In this document: piece by piece, positions 1 through 7,365 of the stretch | How positions within the stretch are numbered: position 1 is the stretch's first letter | Layout: each line of letters opens with the position of its first letter | Source: Parasporobacterium sp. | GTDB taxonomy: Bacteria; Bacillota; Clostridia; Lachnospirales; Lachnospiraceae | NCBI GenBank assembly: GCA_021443845.1 | Contig: JABUTA010000004.1 | Coordinates: 1-41,083 of the forward strand | Length of the DNA stretch: 41,083 nucleotides | Direction: 5' to 3' | Notes under the pieces: generated by a model | Told to the model about the DNA's origin: nothing | Seen by the model: the letters and a program-made list of their open reading frames with translations, nothing else | Database searches by the model: none | Program-made: the position numbers and the translations under genes

Positions 1-61
1 ACAAAGGGGCACTCTCTTTTTTGTTATTCTTCATTTCCCGAGGAAAACTTTACGCTATCCA

Positions 62-127
62 ACAAAAAATAAAGAACAGCTTCCCACAGCATATCAGATG
101 TATGTGTGATTCTGGAAACTGCTCTTT
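62..127 (-). terminator. Rho-independent terminator of the 98-aa protein gene
   Basis: Read on the minus strand, arms at 114-127 and 71-84 form a stem of about 14 bp with two mismatches and a loop of roughly 30 nt, followed by ATTTTTTG. It sits just past the stop of the small gene at 156. The long loop makes it less than ideal. Confidence 0.5.
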
Positions 128-155
128 AAGTATCTGTTATTTATAAATCAGCGTA

Positions 156-452
156 TCACGCCCTAACTGCGTCAAAATCAAAGGATCCCATAGGATTTGA
201 TGACTGTCCCTTTAATGTATCGCCTTCCAATGTGCCTGTAAGGGTGTTGGTCATTTCACCGACAGCCGTCTTGATGGTCATTACCCATGAGAAATTCTTT
301 CCGTCAAATGTACCATTTTCGATCGGGGCTGTGGCGCCGTTGGATGCATCGGTGGCTGTACCCTCCAGCTTGTCACCGACTACTTTGATATCATAAATCG
401 ATCTCATATCACCCATAAATGTGTGTACTGTAAAATTCCATTTTCCTTCCAT
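156..452 (-). CDS. Small beta-rich hypothetical protein, 98 aa
   Basis: I do not recognise a named family. The protein is small, acidic and without a signal peptide or membrane segment. It alternates G/D turns with short hydrophobic strands (GKWNFTVHTFMGD, GTFDGKNFSWVMTI, GTLEGDTLKG), which suggests a small beta-barrel or lipocalin-like fold. The ORF track starts seven codons earlier, but the AGGAGG at 461-466 lies inside that longer reading and is spaced correctly for the ATG at 452, so I use 452. The gene lies downstream of the methyltransferase gene on the same strand, with a weak hairpin between them. A half-copy of the palindrome seen at the neighbouring divergent promoter (ATAATCACA, 506-514) lies about 55 bp upstream of the start, so it may belong to the same regulon. 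A substrate-binding or accessory role for the methyltransferase is only inference. Confidence 0.8.
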   Translation of the reverse strand: MEGKWNFTVHTFMGDMRSIYDIKVVGDKLEGTATDASNGATAPIENGTFDGKNFSWVMTIKTAVGEMTNTLTGTLEGDTLKGQSSNPMGSFDFDAVRA

Positions 453-505
453 TGTGTAATCCTCCTGATTCATTTGTTTTCTGTGTATATTTTTCTTTTT
501 TACTC

Positions 506-514
506 ATAATCACA
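506..514 (+). promoter_or_regulatory. Possible half-site of the TGTGAT/ATCACA operator
   Basis: ATAATCACA is identical to the right nine bases of the operator at 1850-1864. The left half is not conserved. A chance match is possible. Confidence 0.25.
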
Positions 515-624
515 GCAGACAAAAATCCCTAAAAGTCAAAATTTTTCTTATCACGACATGATTTTCATTGAGTCTGCAATGTGGTATGCCCAAGCTCACC
601 TGTGTTCTTACAGATGATAGTATG

Positions 625-646
625 AAATGCCCGTAGAAAGGCATTT
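625..646 (-). terminator. Hairpin downstream of the UROD-family gene
   Basis: AAATGCC (625-631) pairs with GGCATTT (640-646) around an 8-nt loop. On the minus strand it follows the methyltransferase stop codon, but the T-tract there is poor. On the plus strand it is followed by a short T-run. It is probably a weak terminator or a 3'-end stabiliser. Confidence 0.4.
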
Positions 647-727
647 TTCTTGATTATCCAAATAAAGCTGAGAAAAAACTCCCGCAGCGACGGTAAATTC
701 TCGAGCAGAAAGTCATCTCCGGAGTGT

Positions 728-1708
728 TCAGTCGAACGCCAGCGTGCTGTAATCACCATACTTCTTGCCTTCGTCATCTATGATGCCGTCAACTCCCGGA
801 ACTGTAGAGAACATTACAGCTGATGAGCACAGAAGTCCTCCGCCTTTGCCAAGGGTATCTATTACTCTTCTTACCTCTGCCCTGATCTCTTCCTCAGCTG
901 CTCCCGGCTTGTCTGTAACCTGCGGATCTACTGCTCCTGCAAAGATCAGTCTGTTCCCGTAAGTTTCCTTCAGCGTTTTAAGGTCATTCATAGGCTGAAC
1001 AGAATGCCAGCTGTCCACTCCGATTTCCACCATGTCAGGAACTATCGGTGTAATATATCCGCAGCTGTGATGCATGTAGTGCATCCCCAGCTCATGGGCT
1101 GCTGCCGCCATACGGCGTTCCGGCTCCTTGTAGAACCTTCTCCACATTTCAGGTGACATGAACATGTTGGACTGATTGCCCCAGTCGTCATGCATCATTA
1201 CAAAGTCCACATCCAGATACTTCTTTATAAATTCGAACTGCTCAATACGGTGATCTGCATAGGCATTCACGTAATCTGCATAGGCTTCCTCATCGTCATA
1301 TGGTGCCATAAGCCCGTTTGCATGGCCCATCATGGCGCAGATTCTTTCAAACGCTCCCATATTGCCTACCCAGTATCCCTGAAGCTGATCTTTTTTTGCC
1401 CACATGGCCTTTGTTCTCATTGCTGCAGCTTCCCAGTTGGCGTCCTTGCAGCTTTTGAACTTAACAAAATCCGGCCAGGCAGTTATGTCGTCAAAAAGCC
1501 CTGCTCCCGGTTTTACATGGCTCATCAGTTCAGGGTGTGCCGGATCTATTTCCCATTCCAGGCCGAAGTCGTCCTTTCCGTTCATGAACAGACATCTGTC
1601 ATTGATTTCCGGGCATATGATCATCTGCGATGCAGTATTGATCATGGGTACCCATTCGGGCTGTTTGTGTGCCCAGCATATTTCCATATTCTCGCGCTCT
1701 GTCAGCAT
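728..1708 (-). CDS. Uroporphyrinogen decarboxylase-family (MtaA/CmuA-type) methyltransferase
   Basis: The 326-aa protein has the fold signature of the UROD superfamily branch used by corrinoid-dependent methyltransferases. A candidate zinc site is visible: H214-x-C216 in HHSCGY and a distant C294 in GGLLCSS, the His-x-Cys...Cys spacing known from MtaA-type methyltransferases, where zinc activates a thiol. True uroporphyrinogen decarboxylases lack this triad. The ORF track begins 54 codons upstream, but AGGAGG sits just before the ATG at 1708 and the extension covers the promoter and an operator, so 1708 is the start. It is divergent from a PucR-type regulator. No corrinoid protein or MtbC/MtaC-like gene is in the window, so the methyl donor, the acceptor and even methyl transfer itself are inference. 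A role in demethylating a plant or diet-derived methyl compound is plausible. Family assignment is firm; substrate is unknown. Confidence 0.85.
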   Translation of the reverse strand: MLTERENMEICWAHKQPEWVPMINTASQMIICPEINDRCLFMNGKDDFGLEWEIDPAHPELMSHVKPGAGLFDDITAWPDFVKFKSCKDANWEAAAMRTKAMWAKKDQLQGYWVGNMGAFERICAMMGHANGLMAPYDDEEAYADYVNAYADHRIEQFEFIKKYLDVDFVMMHDDWGNQSNMFMSPEMWRRFYKEPERRMAAAAHELGMHYMHHSCGYITPIVPDMVEIGVDSWHSVQPMNDLKTLKETYGNRLIFAGAVDPQVTDKPGAAEEEIRAEVRRVIDTLGKGGGLLCSSAVMFSTVPGVDGIIDDEGKKYGDYSTLAFD

Positions 1709-1750
1709 AATCTTTCCTCCTGCTGCATATTCACAGTCAATCAATAAACA

Positions 1751-1765
1751 TGTGATATTATCACA
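1751..1765. promoter_or_regulatory. Palindromic operator O1 over the methyltransferase promoter
   Basis: TGTGATATTATCACA is a perfect 6-3-6 palindrome. On the minus strand it overlaps a candidate -10 (TAATAT) placed 17 bp after TTACAC. It lies 43 bp upstream of the methyltransferase start. The near-identical partner is at 1850-1864. The likely ligand is the divergently encoded PucR-type regulator. Confidence 0.65.
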
Positions 1766-1849
1766 ATCACCTTTCTTGTGTAATTTCAGAATATCACTGA
1801 TATTTTCCGGTGTCATCATGCCGTTTTTTGAATTCACATCCTTATATTT

Positions 1850-1864
1850 TGTGATATAATCACA
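1850..1864. promoter_or_regulatory. Palindromic operator O2 over the regulator promoter
   Basis: TGTGATATAATCACA is a perfect 6-3-6 palindrome that contains the plus-strand -10 box TATAAT (1855-1860). A -35 of TTCACA (1833-1838) is 16 bp upstream. It lies 30 bp before the regulator ATG, which fits autoregulation. Confidence 0.65.
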
Positions 1865-1893
1865 ACACAATATGTCAAAAGGAAAATATAATT

Positions 1894-3366
1894 ATGAATC
1901 CTGAGCTTTTATGTCATTTATTGGAAAATTTTTCAATTTTGAAGAAAAATACCGCCCATTTCCGGAATGCAGAATGTATTCTGTTTCTTACGGAGGATTC
2001 CGAAGATACTGAAAACACAGTGTATGTTGCACCGGATTCCTGTGACATCCCTGCATTTTCAAATGCTCTGGTAGTGTTTTCCGGAAAACGCAGAACAAAA
2101 TGCAGCAGCTATATCCATCTGCTTTCCGGCAGTGCAGCAGAAATACTGAATGTCCTGCTTAAGGCAAAGGCTCATCTGGACAGGCTCAACAACATATTAT
2201 CCGGCGGTTCAGAGAACCGGGAGATTATTGACAGAGCATACGAATACCTGGGGTTTCCCATGTTTTACTTCGATGCCAGTTACAGGATTCTGGCCATGAG
2301 TACCTCAGTTGATTTTCCTGATGATTCTGAGTGGGTCCATATGAAGCAGAACGGTTTCCTCTCCGGAGAATCCGCCAGACTGATGGCCGAAAACGGTGAC
2401 CTGGATCTTCTGGCAGACAAAAAGGATCCTTTCCACTACAATGCCAGTTTCTTTCCCTTCGAGTCCCTGGTATGCAACATATGGCTTGAGGGCAGATTCT
2501 ACGGAAGGCTGAATGTGCTTTTTACTGACAGAAGTCCTGATGAAATGAACCTCCAGGAATGCAGGATAATCTGCAGTCACCTGGAACGGATTGCCGCCGG
2601 GGATCGTGACAGGCTGTCCTTTACAGGTCCTGTAAGCAGCATGATCGCCGATCTGCTTAAGGGAATACCCATTTCCGAGGAGCTGATCCTCGACAGGCTG
2701 AGCCGCATGCCCGGCATTCTGAACAGTACATGTCAGGTATGCTGTATAGATCCTGATGTCCGGAATGACCCCCAGGTTCTGATGTATTATACATCTTCAA
2801 TTGACAGCCTATTTGCCGGGCACCGGGCAGTGACTCTGGAATTTGAAAATAAAATAATTGTTATAATGCACGGGTATGACCATGAATCTTTTGAAAATTA
2901 TCATGCCGAACTGGATGTATTCCTGAAGAAGCAGAACCTCAGGGGATGTGTGAGCAATTATTTCACCAGGTTCAGTTCTCTGAGGGAGCATTATCTGCAG
3001 GCAGAAAGCCTGCTGGAAACCACAGAAACCGCCGGGCTTATGCATTTTACCGATCTTTTCTTCAGTTATGCTGTGTCATTTATCCCCCGGAACCGGGCTC
3101 TGGCCATGATTTCCCATGATATACTCAGGCTGAAAGAATTGCAGAAAGACTATCAGTTTCCGCTGGCAGGGACCTTAAGAACATATCTGGAGTGCGGATG
3201 CAATCTCCAGTTAACTGCCCAAAAACTGTTTGTACACAAAAATACCGCTCTCTACAGGATAAACCATATAAAAGAGCTGCTGGGCACAGACCTTGATGAC
3301 GGCAGAGTGCGGGAGCAGCTTATGTTTTCTTTTCATATTATGGATGCATTTCCCGATCAGCTTTAG
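1894..3366 (+). CDS. PucR/CdaR-type transcriptional regulator, 490 aa
   Basis: The C-terminus (about residues 425-475) carries the PucR-family helix-turn-helix, LRTYLECGCNLQLTAQKLFV followed by HKNTALYRINHIKELLG, a highly characteristic signature. The N-terminal 220 residues resemble a PucR-like or GAF-like sensing region, with a middle alpha/beta segment of the CdaR GGDEF-like type. Proteins of this family usually respond to a small catabolite and control an adjacent divergent operon. The gene is divergent from the methyltransferase gene, with a 185-bp intergenic region that holds two matching palindromes. The start ATG at 1894 is preceded by AAAGGAAAA. The ligand cannot be read from sequence, but may be a substrate or product of the methyltransferase. 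Confidence 0.85.
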   Translation: MNPELLCHLLENFSILKKNTAHFRNAECILFLTEDSEDTENTVYVAPDSCDIPAFSNALVVFSGKRRTKCSSYIHLLSGSAAEILNVLLKAKAHLDRLNNILSGGSENREIIDRAYEYLGFPMFYFDASYRILAMSTSVDFPDDSEWVHMKQNGFLSGESARLMAENGDLDLLADKKDPFHYNASFFPFESLVCNIWLEGRFYGRLNVLFTDRSPDEMNLQECRIICSHLERIAAGDRDRLSFTGPVSSMIADLLKGIPISEELILDRLSRMPGILNSTCQVCCIDPDVRNDPQVLMYYTSSIDSLFAGHRAVTLEFENKIIVIMHGYDHESFENYHAELDVFLKKQNLRGCVSNYFTRFSSLREHYLQAESLLETTETAGLMHFTDLFFSYAVSFIPRNRALAMISHDILRLKELQKDYQFPLAGTLRTYLECGCNLQLTAQKLFVHKNTALYRINHIKELLGTDLDDGRVREQLMFSFHIMDAFPDQL

Positions 3367-3388
3367 TTTTCCCTTTATGGCAAAATTA

Positions 3389-3413
3389 AAGAGCAGCTGC
3401 GAAAGCTGCTCTT
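3389..3413 (-). terminator. Terminator of butyrate kinase, possibly bidirectional
   Basis: AAGAGCAGC (3389-3397) pairs perfectly with GCTGCTCTT (3405-3413) around a 7-nt loop. On the minus strand it is followed by TTTAATTTT, which suits buk. The convergent regulator gene ends 23 bp to the left, so it may serve both. Confidence 0.75.
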
Positions 3414-3494
3414 CAATATCTGTCATTATCTGTCCGGAATCCGACTCAAGGATTGTATCAGATTCTTCCCTACTGTATCAGATTCCCTGAAAAA

Positions 3495-4607
3495 TCACGG
3501 CATGAAGTCTGCCTTGTCCCAGTTCAGTTTGCCTGTGTAGGTCTTCAGTTCTTCCTCACCGTCTAATACTCTGGCTGCGCCTGAAGCCATAGCTTCCATT
3601 TCGAATTCGCCCGGATATGCTGTTACCGGAGCGATGAATGAGCAGGCCTTTGTGATTCTTGCAACCAGTTCTTTGTTGTGAACCATACCGCCGCCAAGGA
3701 GGATGCCGTCTACATCGCCTTCAAGGATGGCTGCCATAGCACCGATCTGCTTGATGATCTGGAAGATCATGGTATCCCAGCAGAGCTTTGCAAATCTGTC
3801 ACCTTCTGCTGCTCTGTTGGAAACTTCGATAGCATCAGAGGTCCCCAGAAGATTTACAAATCCGCCTGTCTTGGTAGAAAGTCCCTTAGCTGCCTTAACA
3901 TCATATTCACCCTTGGCAATGATATTAACGATCTCGGCTACAGGAACACTGCCGCATCTGGTCGGGGTCATCGGGCCGTCACCGCCTACGGTGTCATTAC
4001 CGTCGATCATCTTGCCCTTTCTGTGGGCTGCGATGGATGTACCGCCGCCGATATGAGCTACTACATAGTTGCAGTCTTCATATTTCTTGCCTACATTCTT
4101 AGAATGCTGGATAGCTGTTTCCTTCTGGTTTAATGCATGAAGGTGAACATTTCTGAACACACCCTTGATACCTGTCATTCTTGCTTCAGGAACGATCTCA
4201 TCTGTGTCAGGAGGGTTAACTACGAATGCAGGGCATCCGCATTCTTCTGAGAACAGTTTTGCGATCTGAGGGCCTAACTGTGCAGGATGCTGTACGCCGT
4301 TGAATCCGAGAACTGCATGCTCATACAGTACATCATTGATTCCGTATACACCGCCGTCACATGCGATAAGTCCGCCGCCTCTGCCTACTACTGCATCAAG
4401 ATCTGAAATATCTACGCCTGCCTTGGCGATCATTTCCTTGATGATGCCCAGTCTGAATTCACGCTGATCGGAAATAGTTGCAAACTGTGCCAGTTCTTCT
4501 GCTGCATGAGAAATGTTTTCTGAAAAAAGCTTTTCTGTTCCCTTGAAAACAGCAACCTTGGTTGATGTTGAGCCCGGGTTAATGGCTAAAACCTTGTATT
4601 CTTTCAC
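3495..4607 (-). CDS. buk: Butyrate kinase
   Basis: Butyrate kinase converts butyryl phosphate and ADP to butyrate and ATP, the final step of one clostridial butyrate pathway. The acetokinase-superfamily signatures are clear: INPGSTSTKVAVF at the N-terminus and VAHIGGGTSIAAHRKGKMIDG mid-protein, with GILLGGGMVHN near the C-terminus. The 370-aa length is close to the usual 355-360. The ORF track starts at an ATG eleven codons earlier, but GGAGG lies inside that extension and is spaced for the GTG at 4607 (VKEYKVLAINPGS), so GTG is the likelier start. No phosphotransbutyrylase gene is adjacent, unlike the common ptb-buk pair. A branched-chain fatty acid kinase is the main alternative. The strong hairpin at 3389-3413 terminates it. 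Confidence 0.9.
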   Translation of the reverse strand: MKEYKVLAINPGSTSTKVAVFKGTEKLFSENISHAAEELAQFATISDQREFRLGIIKEMIAKAGVDISDLDAVVGRGGGLIACDGGVYGINDVLYEHAVLGFNGVQHPAQLGPQIAKLFSEECGCPAFVVNPPDTDEIVPEARMTGIKGVFRNVHLHALNQKETAIQHSKNVGKKYEDCNYVVAHIGGGTSIAAHRKGKMIDGNDTVGGDGPMTPTRCGSVPVAEIVNIIAKGEYDVKAAKGLSTKTGGFVNLLGTSDAIEVSNRAAEGDRFAKLCWDTMIFQIIKQIGAMAAILEGDVDGILLGGGMVHNKELVARITKACSFIAPVTAYPGEFEMEAMASGAARVLDGEEELKTYTGKLNWDKADFMP

Positions 4608-4693
4608 TGTAAAACCTCCGTTGTATTTACTTTTATACATAGATATTTAGATGTTACATCAGAGTAAGTGAAATGTCCATAGTTAGTTGCTGC

Positions 4694-4742
4694 CCTGCCC
4701 GGCAGGCAGAGGCCCGAACCACGGATCTCTGCTACGTCCGGG
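4694..4742. other. Hairpin-rich intergenic segment upstream of buk
   Basis: GCAGAG (4706-4711) pairs with CTCTGC (4737-4742), and an adjoining GC-rich inverted repeat CTGCC...GGCAG overlaps its left edge. On the minus strand these lie between the end of the 206-aa membrane protein gene and buk. Without a T-tract they could be a weak terminator or part of the buk leader. Confidence 0.3.
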
Positions 4743-4796
4743 TATACAACACTGCCCACGGCGCCATTGTCCAGCCTGTGACAGTGCTCTGAACTG

Positions 4797-5417
4797 TCAG
4801 TCCTTCAGCTCCCACAGGTCATATCCGAAATCCACCAGAGGCTTTATGGTGTCCATCTGTTCTTCTATTATCCTTTCCATATTTTCATAATATGCCTCGC
4901 CATATTCAGATGTATCCAGCTCAGCCGCCGTCCAGGGAATGATCTCCAGATTCCTGTTGATCTTGACAACGCCTCCCTCGTTCAGGTTGGAGGGGTCCCA
5001 GATATCAAGAGTCTGCACTGTTTTCCCCACTGCAGGTCTGGTTATGCGCATGGTTATCATATATCCTCCCGATGCCTTCGCATTACCCTCTGAGTCAGCA
5101 GGAACTGCCACCTGGCTGTTCCGCCCTGTACTTAAATATATGTTCCCAAAGTCCAGATATTTCGGCGGGTCATAGAGGCTGAACGTATAATCTTCGTTTT
5201 CATAGGATACATGGTCATCTATAACCTCCTCCGTCACCGGTTTTGCAGGAAGATTCCTCAGTTCACCATGAGTCTTTGCAATATCCTCATAGTGTTTATA
5301 CGGCATCAGTATCATGAATACCCATGCAAGGTTAATTGCCGCAAATACAGCTGCTGCTGTCAGGATTACTATAATAAAAGTACGGATCGTTTTATTTCCG
5401 ATTTTCCGTTTTTTCAT
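4797..5417 (-). CDS. Membrane-anchored hypothetical protein, 206 aa
   Basis: I do not recognise the family. The basic N-terminus (MKKRKIGNKTIR) leads into one hydrophobic segment (about residues 13-38), giving an inside-to-outside anchored protein with a roughly 165-residue extracellular domain. That domain is rich in aromatic residues and acidic at the C-terminus. The start ATG is preceded by AAAGGAGATCC. It follows the anti-sigma/LRR gene by 36 bp on the same strand, so it is probably the third gene of the ECF sigma operon and may be a target or modulator of that envelope-sensing system. Confidence 0.75.
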   Translation of the reverse strand: MKKRKIGNKTIRTFIIVILTAAAVFAAINLAWVFMILMPYKHYEDIAKTHGELRNLPAKPVTEEVIDDHVSYENEDYTFSLYDPPKYLDFGNIYLSTGRNSQVAVPADSEGNAKASGGYMITMRITRPAVGKTVQTLDIWDPSNLNEGGVVKINRNLEIIPWTAAELDTSEYGEAYYENMERIIEEQMDTIKPLVDFGYDLWELKD

Positions 5418-5453
5418 GATCTGGATCTCCTTTCTGTAAATATGCTCATGGAC

Positions 5454-6665
5454 TTAATGTCCGTCTTTCTCTTCCGGATTTGTACACGGGATATTATTTT
5501 CTTCTGCATATCCTGCTGCGTAGCTCTCCGGACTGCAAGTGATGGTAAGACTGCTGCTGCATTCGTAAAATGCACTGCTGCTTATGGATGTCATACTGTC
5601 AGGGACAGTTACTCTCTGAAGACTGCTGCACATTCCGAAGGCCATGCTCCCGATTTCAAAAGTCCCGTCAGGTATCTGCAGTTCCTCTAACTGAGTACAT
5701 CCCATAAATGCACCGTATCCTATTACCTTCAGCTTTTCAGGAAGAATAATGCTTCTGAGCTTGCCGCATCCGGCAAAGGTATGGTCACTGATATTTATGA
5801 TCCGGGAAGGTATGCTGATTTCTTCAAGAGCCCTGCAGTACGCAAATGCATTCCCACCTATTTTTTCGACGCTTTCCGGAATACTGATCTCTTTCAGATG
5901 CAGGTTTCCGTAAAATGCATATTCTTCTATTTCCGTTACGCCATCGGGTACGATATAACTCTCATCAGCTCCGGATAACGGATACAGCACAAGCTTTGTG
6001 AGATCTTCGGTGAATAATACTTTATCAACCACTTCAAAAAATCTGTTTTCAGGATCAACTTTAATTTCCAGATTCTCACAGCGGTCAAAGGAAGCCGGAT
6101 TTATCCTGTTGATATATTTGGATATGGTCACCTCTGTCAGCTGATCGTTATAGGAAAATCCGCCGGAACCTATCCCTGTGACCCTGTGACCGTCGATTGT
6201 CTCAGGAATCGTGATCACGGCCTCATTCCCCAGGTATCCTGTGACCATTATTCCGTCAGCTCCCAGATCCGTATACGTGTACATGCCATCTTTTGAAATG
6301 CGGGCTTTGTTGTTGGACACAATGATAAAACGGTATATTCCGGTAAAAAGGAGGAATGCGATGATCACCGCGATAACTGCATATATTATCTTCTGTCTTT
6401 TCAGTCGTCCCGTGAATTTCCGGAAGCTTTTCCGGGATAATTCCTCTATATTTTCTTTGGAATCTGCCAGACATTCGACTGTTTCACGGGATACGGCATT
6501 GTATTTTTCTCTGCATCCATCGCATGTATCCAAATGTTTTTCGACAAATTTCCTTGTTTTTTCACTCAGCACATCGTCCTGATATAAGGGCATCAGATCC
6601 TGCAATATGCTGCACTCGGTTTCTCTATCCGTAACTGTTCTCTGCACGTCCGGTTCAGTTTTCAT
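5454..6665 (-). CDS. Zinc-finger anti-sigma factor fused to BspA-type leucine-rich repeats
   Basis: Residues 1-60 are a cytoplasmic ZAS anti-sigma domain, with C18 and the H44-x3-C48-x2-C51 motif (HLDTCDGC). One membrane helix follows at about 93-116. The roughly 280-residue extracellular part holds BspA/LRR_5 repeats, recognisable from repeated units such as IEEYAFYGNLHLKEISIPESV and IGGNAFAYCRALEEISIPSRI. Its start overlaps the sigma gene stop by 4 bp (ATGA), with AAAGGAG before the ATG, so the two are translationally coupled. The fusion suggests an outside LRR sensor that controls sequestration of the partner sigma factor inside. The LRR ligand is unknown; BspA repeats in other proteins mediate adhesion and protein binding. 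Confidence 0.85.
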   Translation of the reverse strand: MKTEPDVQRTVTDRETECSILQDLMPLYQDDVLSEKTRKFVEKHLDTCDGCREKYNAVSRETVECLADSKENIEELSRKSFRKFTGRLKRQKIIYAVIAVIIAFLLFTGIYRFIIVSNNKARISKDGMYTYTDLGADGIMVTGYLGNEAVITIPETIDGHRVTGIGSGGFSYNDQLTEVTISKYINRINPASFDRCENLEIKVDPENRFFEVVDKVLFTEDLTKLVLYPLSGADESYIVPDGVTEIEEYAFYGNLHLKEISIPESVEKIGGNAFAYCRALEEISIPSRIINISDHTFAGCGKLRSIILPEKLKVIGYGAFMGCTQLEELQIPDGTFEIGSMAFGMCSSLQRVTVPDSMTSISSSAFYECSSSLTITCSPESYAAGYAEENNIPCTNPEEKDGH

Positions 6666-7180
6666 AATGTGACTCCTTTCTCGGCGAGTTTACCGGTTAT
6701 TAACTGCTTCGCCCTGAAGAAGGTAACTCTTCCCCAGCTTTCGCTTTTATTGAATATTGCTGAAATGTCCTTGAATTCCAGTTCCCCGAACACTCTGAGG
6801 GTAAACACCTCTTTGTAGGGTTCATCCAGCTCGTGAAGGATCTCGTGAATCTTCATGGCAGTGTCTTTGCGGACCAGCGCCTCTTCAAAGGATTCTTTTC
6901 CCCAATCGGGATGATCCTGTTCCTCCGGCAGAGGCTGTATCTTCTTAGCCCTTTTTATGTCATTCAGCCATGTGTTTCTGGCAATGCTGCACAGCCATGT
7001 CAGGAGGCTTGACCTGCCGCTGAACTTACCAAACCCGTTAACAGCCTTCAGAAATGTTTCCTGGGTCAGTTCCGAGGCCGTATCCTCGTCCTTCGTAAGG
7101 GAAAGGGCGTACCTTAACACAGCCTCATACTGTTCCTGAAGCAGCTTCCATGTATTTTCCCTTTCTTCTGTCCTGTTCAC
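6662..7180 (-). CDS. ECF sigma-70 family RNA polymerase sigma factor (first pair)
   Basis: The 172-aa length and two-domain layout are typical of ECF sigma factors. Region 2 is around residues 15-75 (YALSLTKDEDTASELTQETF, then SSLLTWLCSIARNTWLND) and region 4 around 115-165, with the helix-turn-helix FKDISAIFNKSESWGRVTFFRAKQ. The start codon is GTG at 7180. The gene heads an operon with the zinc-finger/LRR anti-sigma factor, overlapping it by 4 bp, and the 206-aa membrane protein. A TGTAAC...GTCTAA element upstream resembles ECF promoters and suggests autoregulation. Confidence 0.9.
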   Translation of the reverse strand: MNRTEERENTWKLLQEQYEAVLRYALSLTKDEDTASELTQETFLKAVNGFGKFSGRSSLLTWLCSIARNTWLNDIKRAKKIQPLPEEQDHPDWGKESFEEALVRKDTAMKIHEILHELDEPYKEVFTLRVFGELEFKDISAIFNKSESWGRVTFFRAKQLITGKLAEKGVTL

Positions 7181-7222
7181 TTCTTTTCCTCTTTCAGCTC
7201 AGCAAAATTCTGCTTACATATA

Positions 7223-7252
7223 TTAGACAATTAAGTATAGCTGAGCGTTACA
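7223..7252 (-). promoter_or_regulatory. Candidate ECF-type autoregulatory promoter
   Basis: On the minus strand TGTAAC (7252-7247) is separated by 18 bp from GTCTAA (7228-7223), about 43 bp upstream of the sigma factor start. The pattern resembles the ECF layout of an AAC-containing -35 and a GTC-containing -10, with a slightly long spacer. Confidence 0.4.
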
Positions 7253-7253
7253 G

Positions 7254-7306
7254 CTTTTTCAAAAAAATAAGCGGCACCATATCAGGTTTTCTGATATGGT
7301 GCCGCT
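7254..7306 (-). terminator. Strong terminator after the DUF4179 gene
   Basis: AGCGGCACCATATCAG (7270-7285) pairs perfectly over 16 bp with 7291-7306 around a 5-nt loop. On the minus strand it is followed by TATTTTTTTG. It ends the sigma/DUF4179 operon and insulates the next sigma operon. Confidence 0.92.
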
Positions 7307-7365
7307 GTACGATTTTATATGTATTCCGGAAGGAGCACTTAGTGTCTGGGGAAATGCAATCCATA

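Noticed and set aside
565-777. 70-aa minus-strand ORF next to the UROD gene
   Set aside because: It overlaps the 3' end of the methyltransferase gene in another frame, contains the hairpin at 625-646, and has no recognisable motif.
728-1708. True uroporphyrinogen decarboxylase (HemE)
   Set aside because: The His-x-Cys...Cys zinc triad and the divergent PucR-type regulator fit the methyltransferase branch, and no haem genes are nearby.
1190-1747. Plus-strand ORFs of 151-185 aa over the methyltransferase gene
   Set aside because: They are antisense shadows without ribosome binding sites or conserved motifs.
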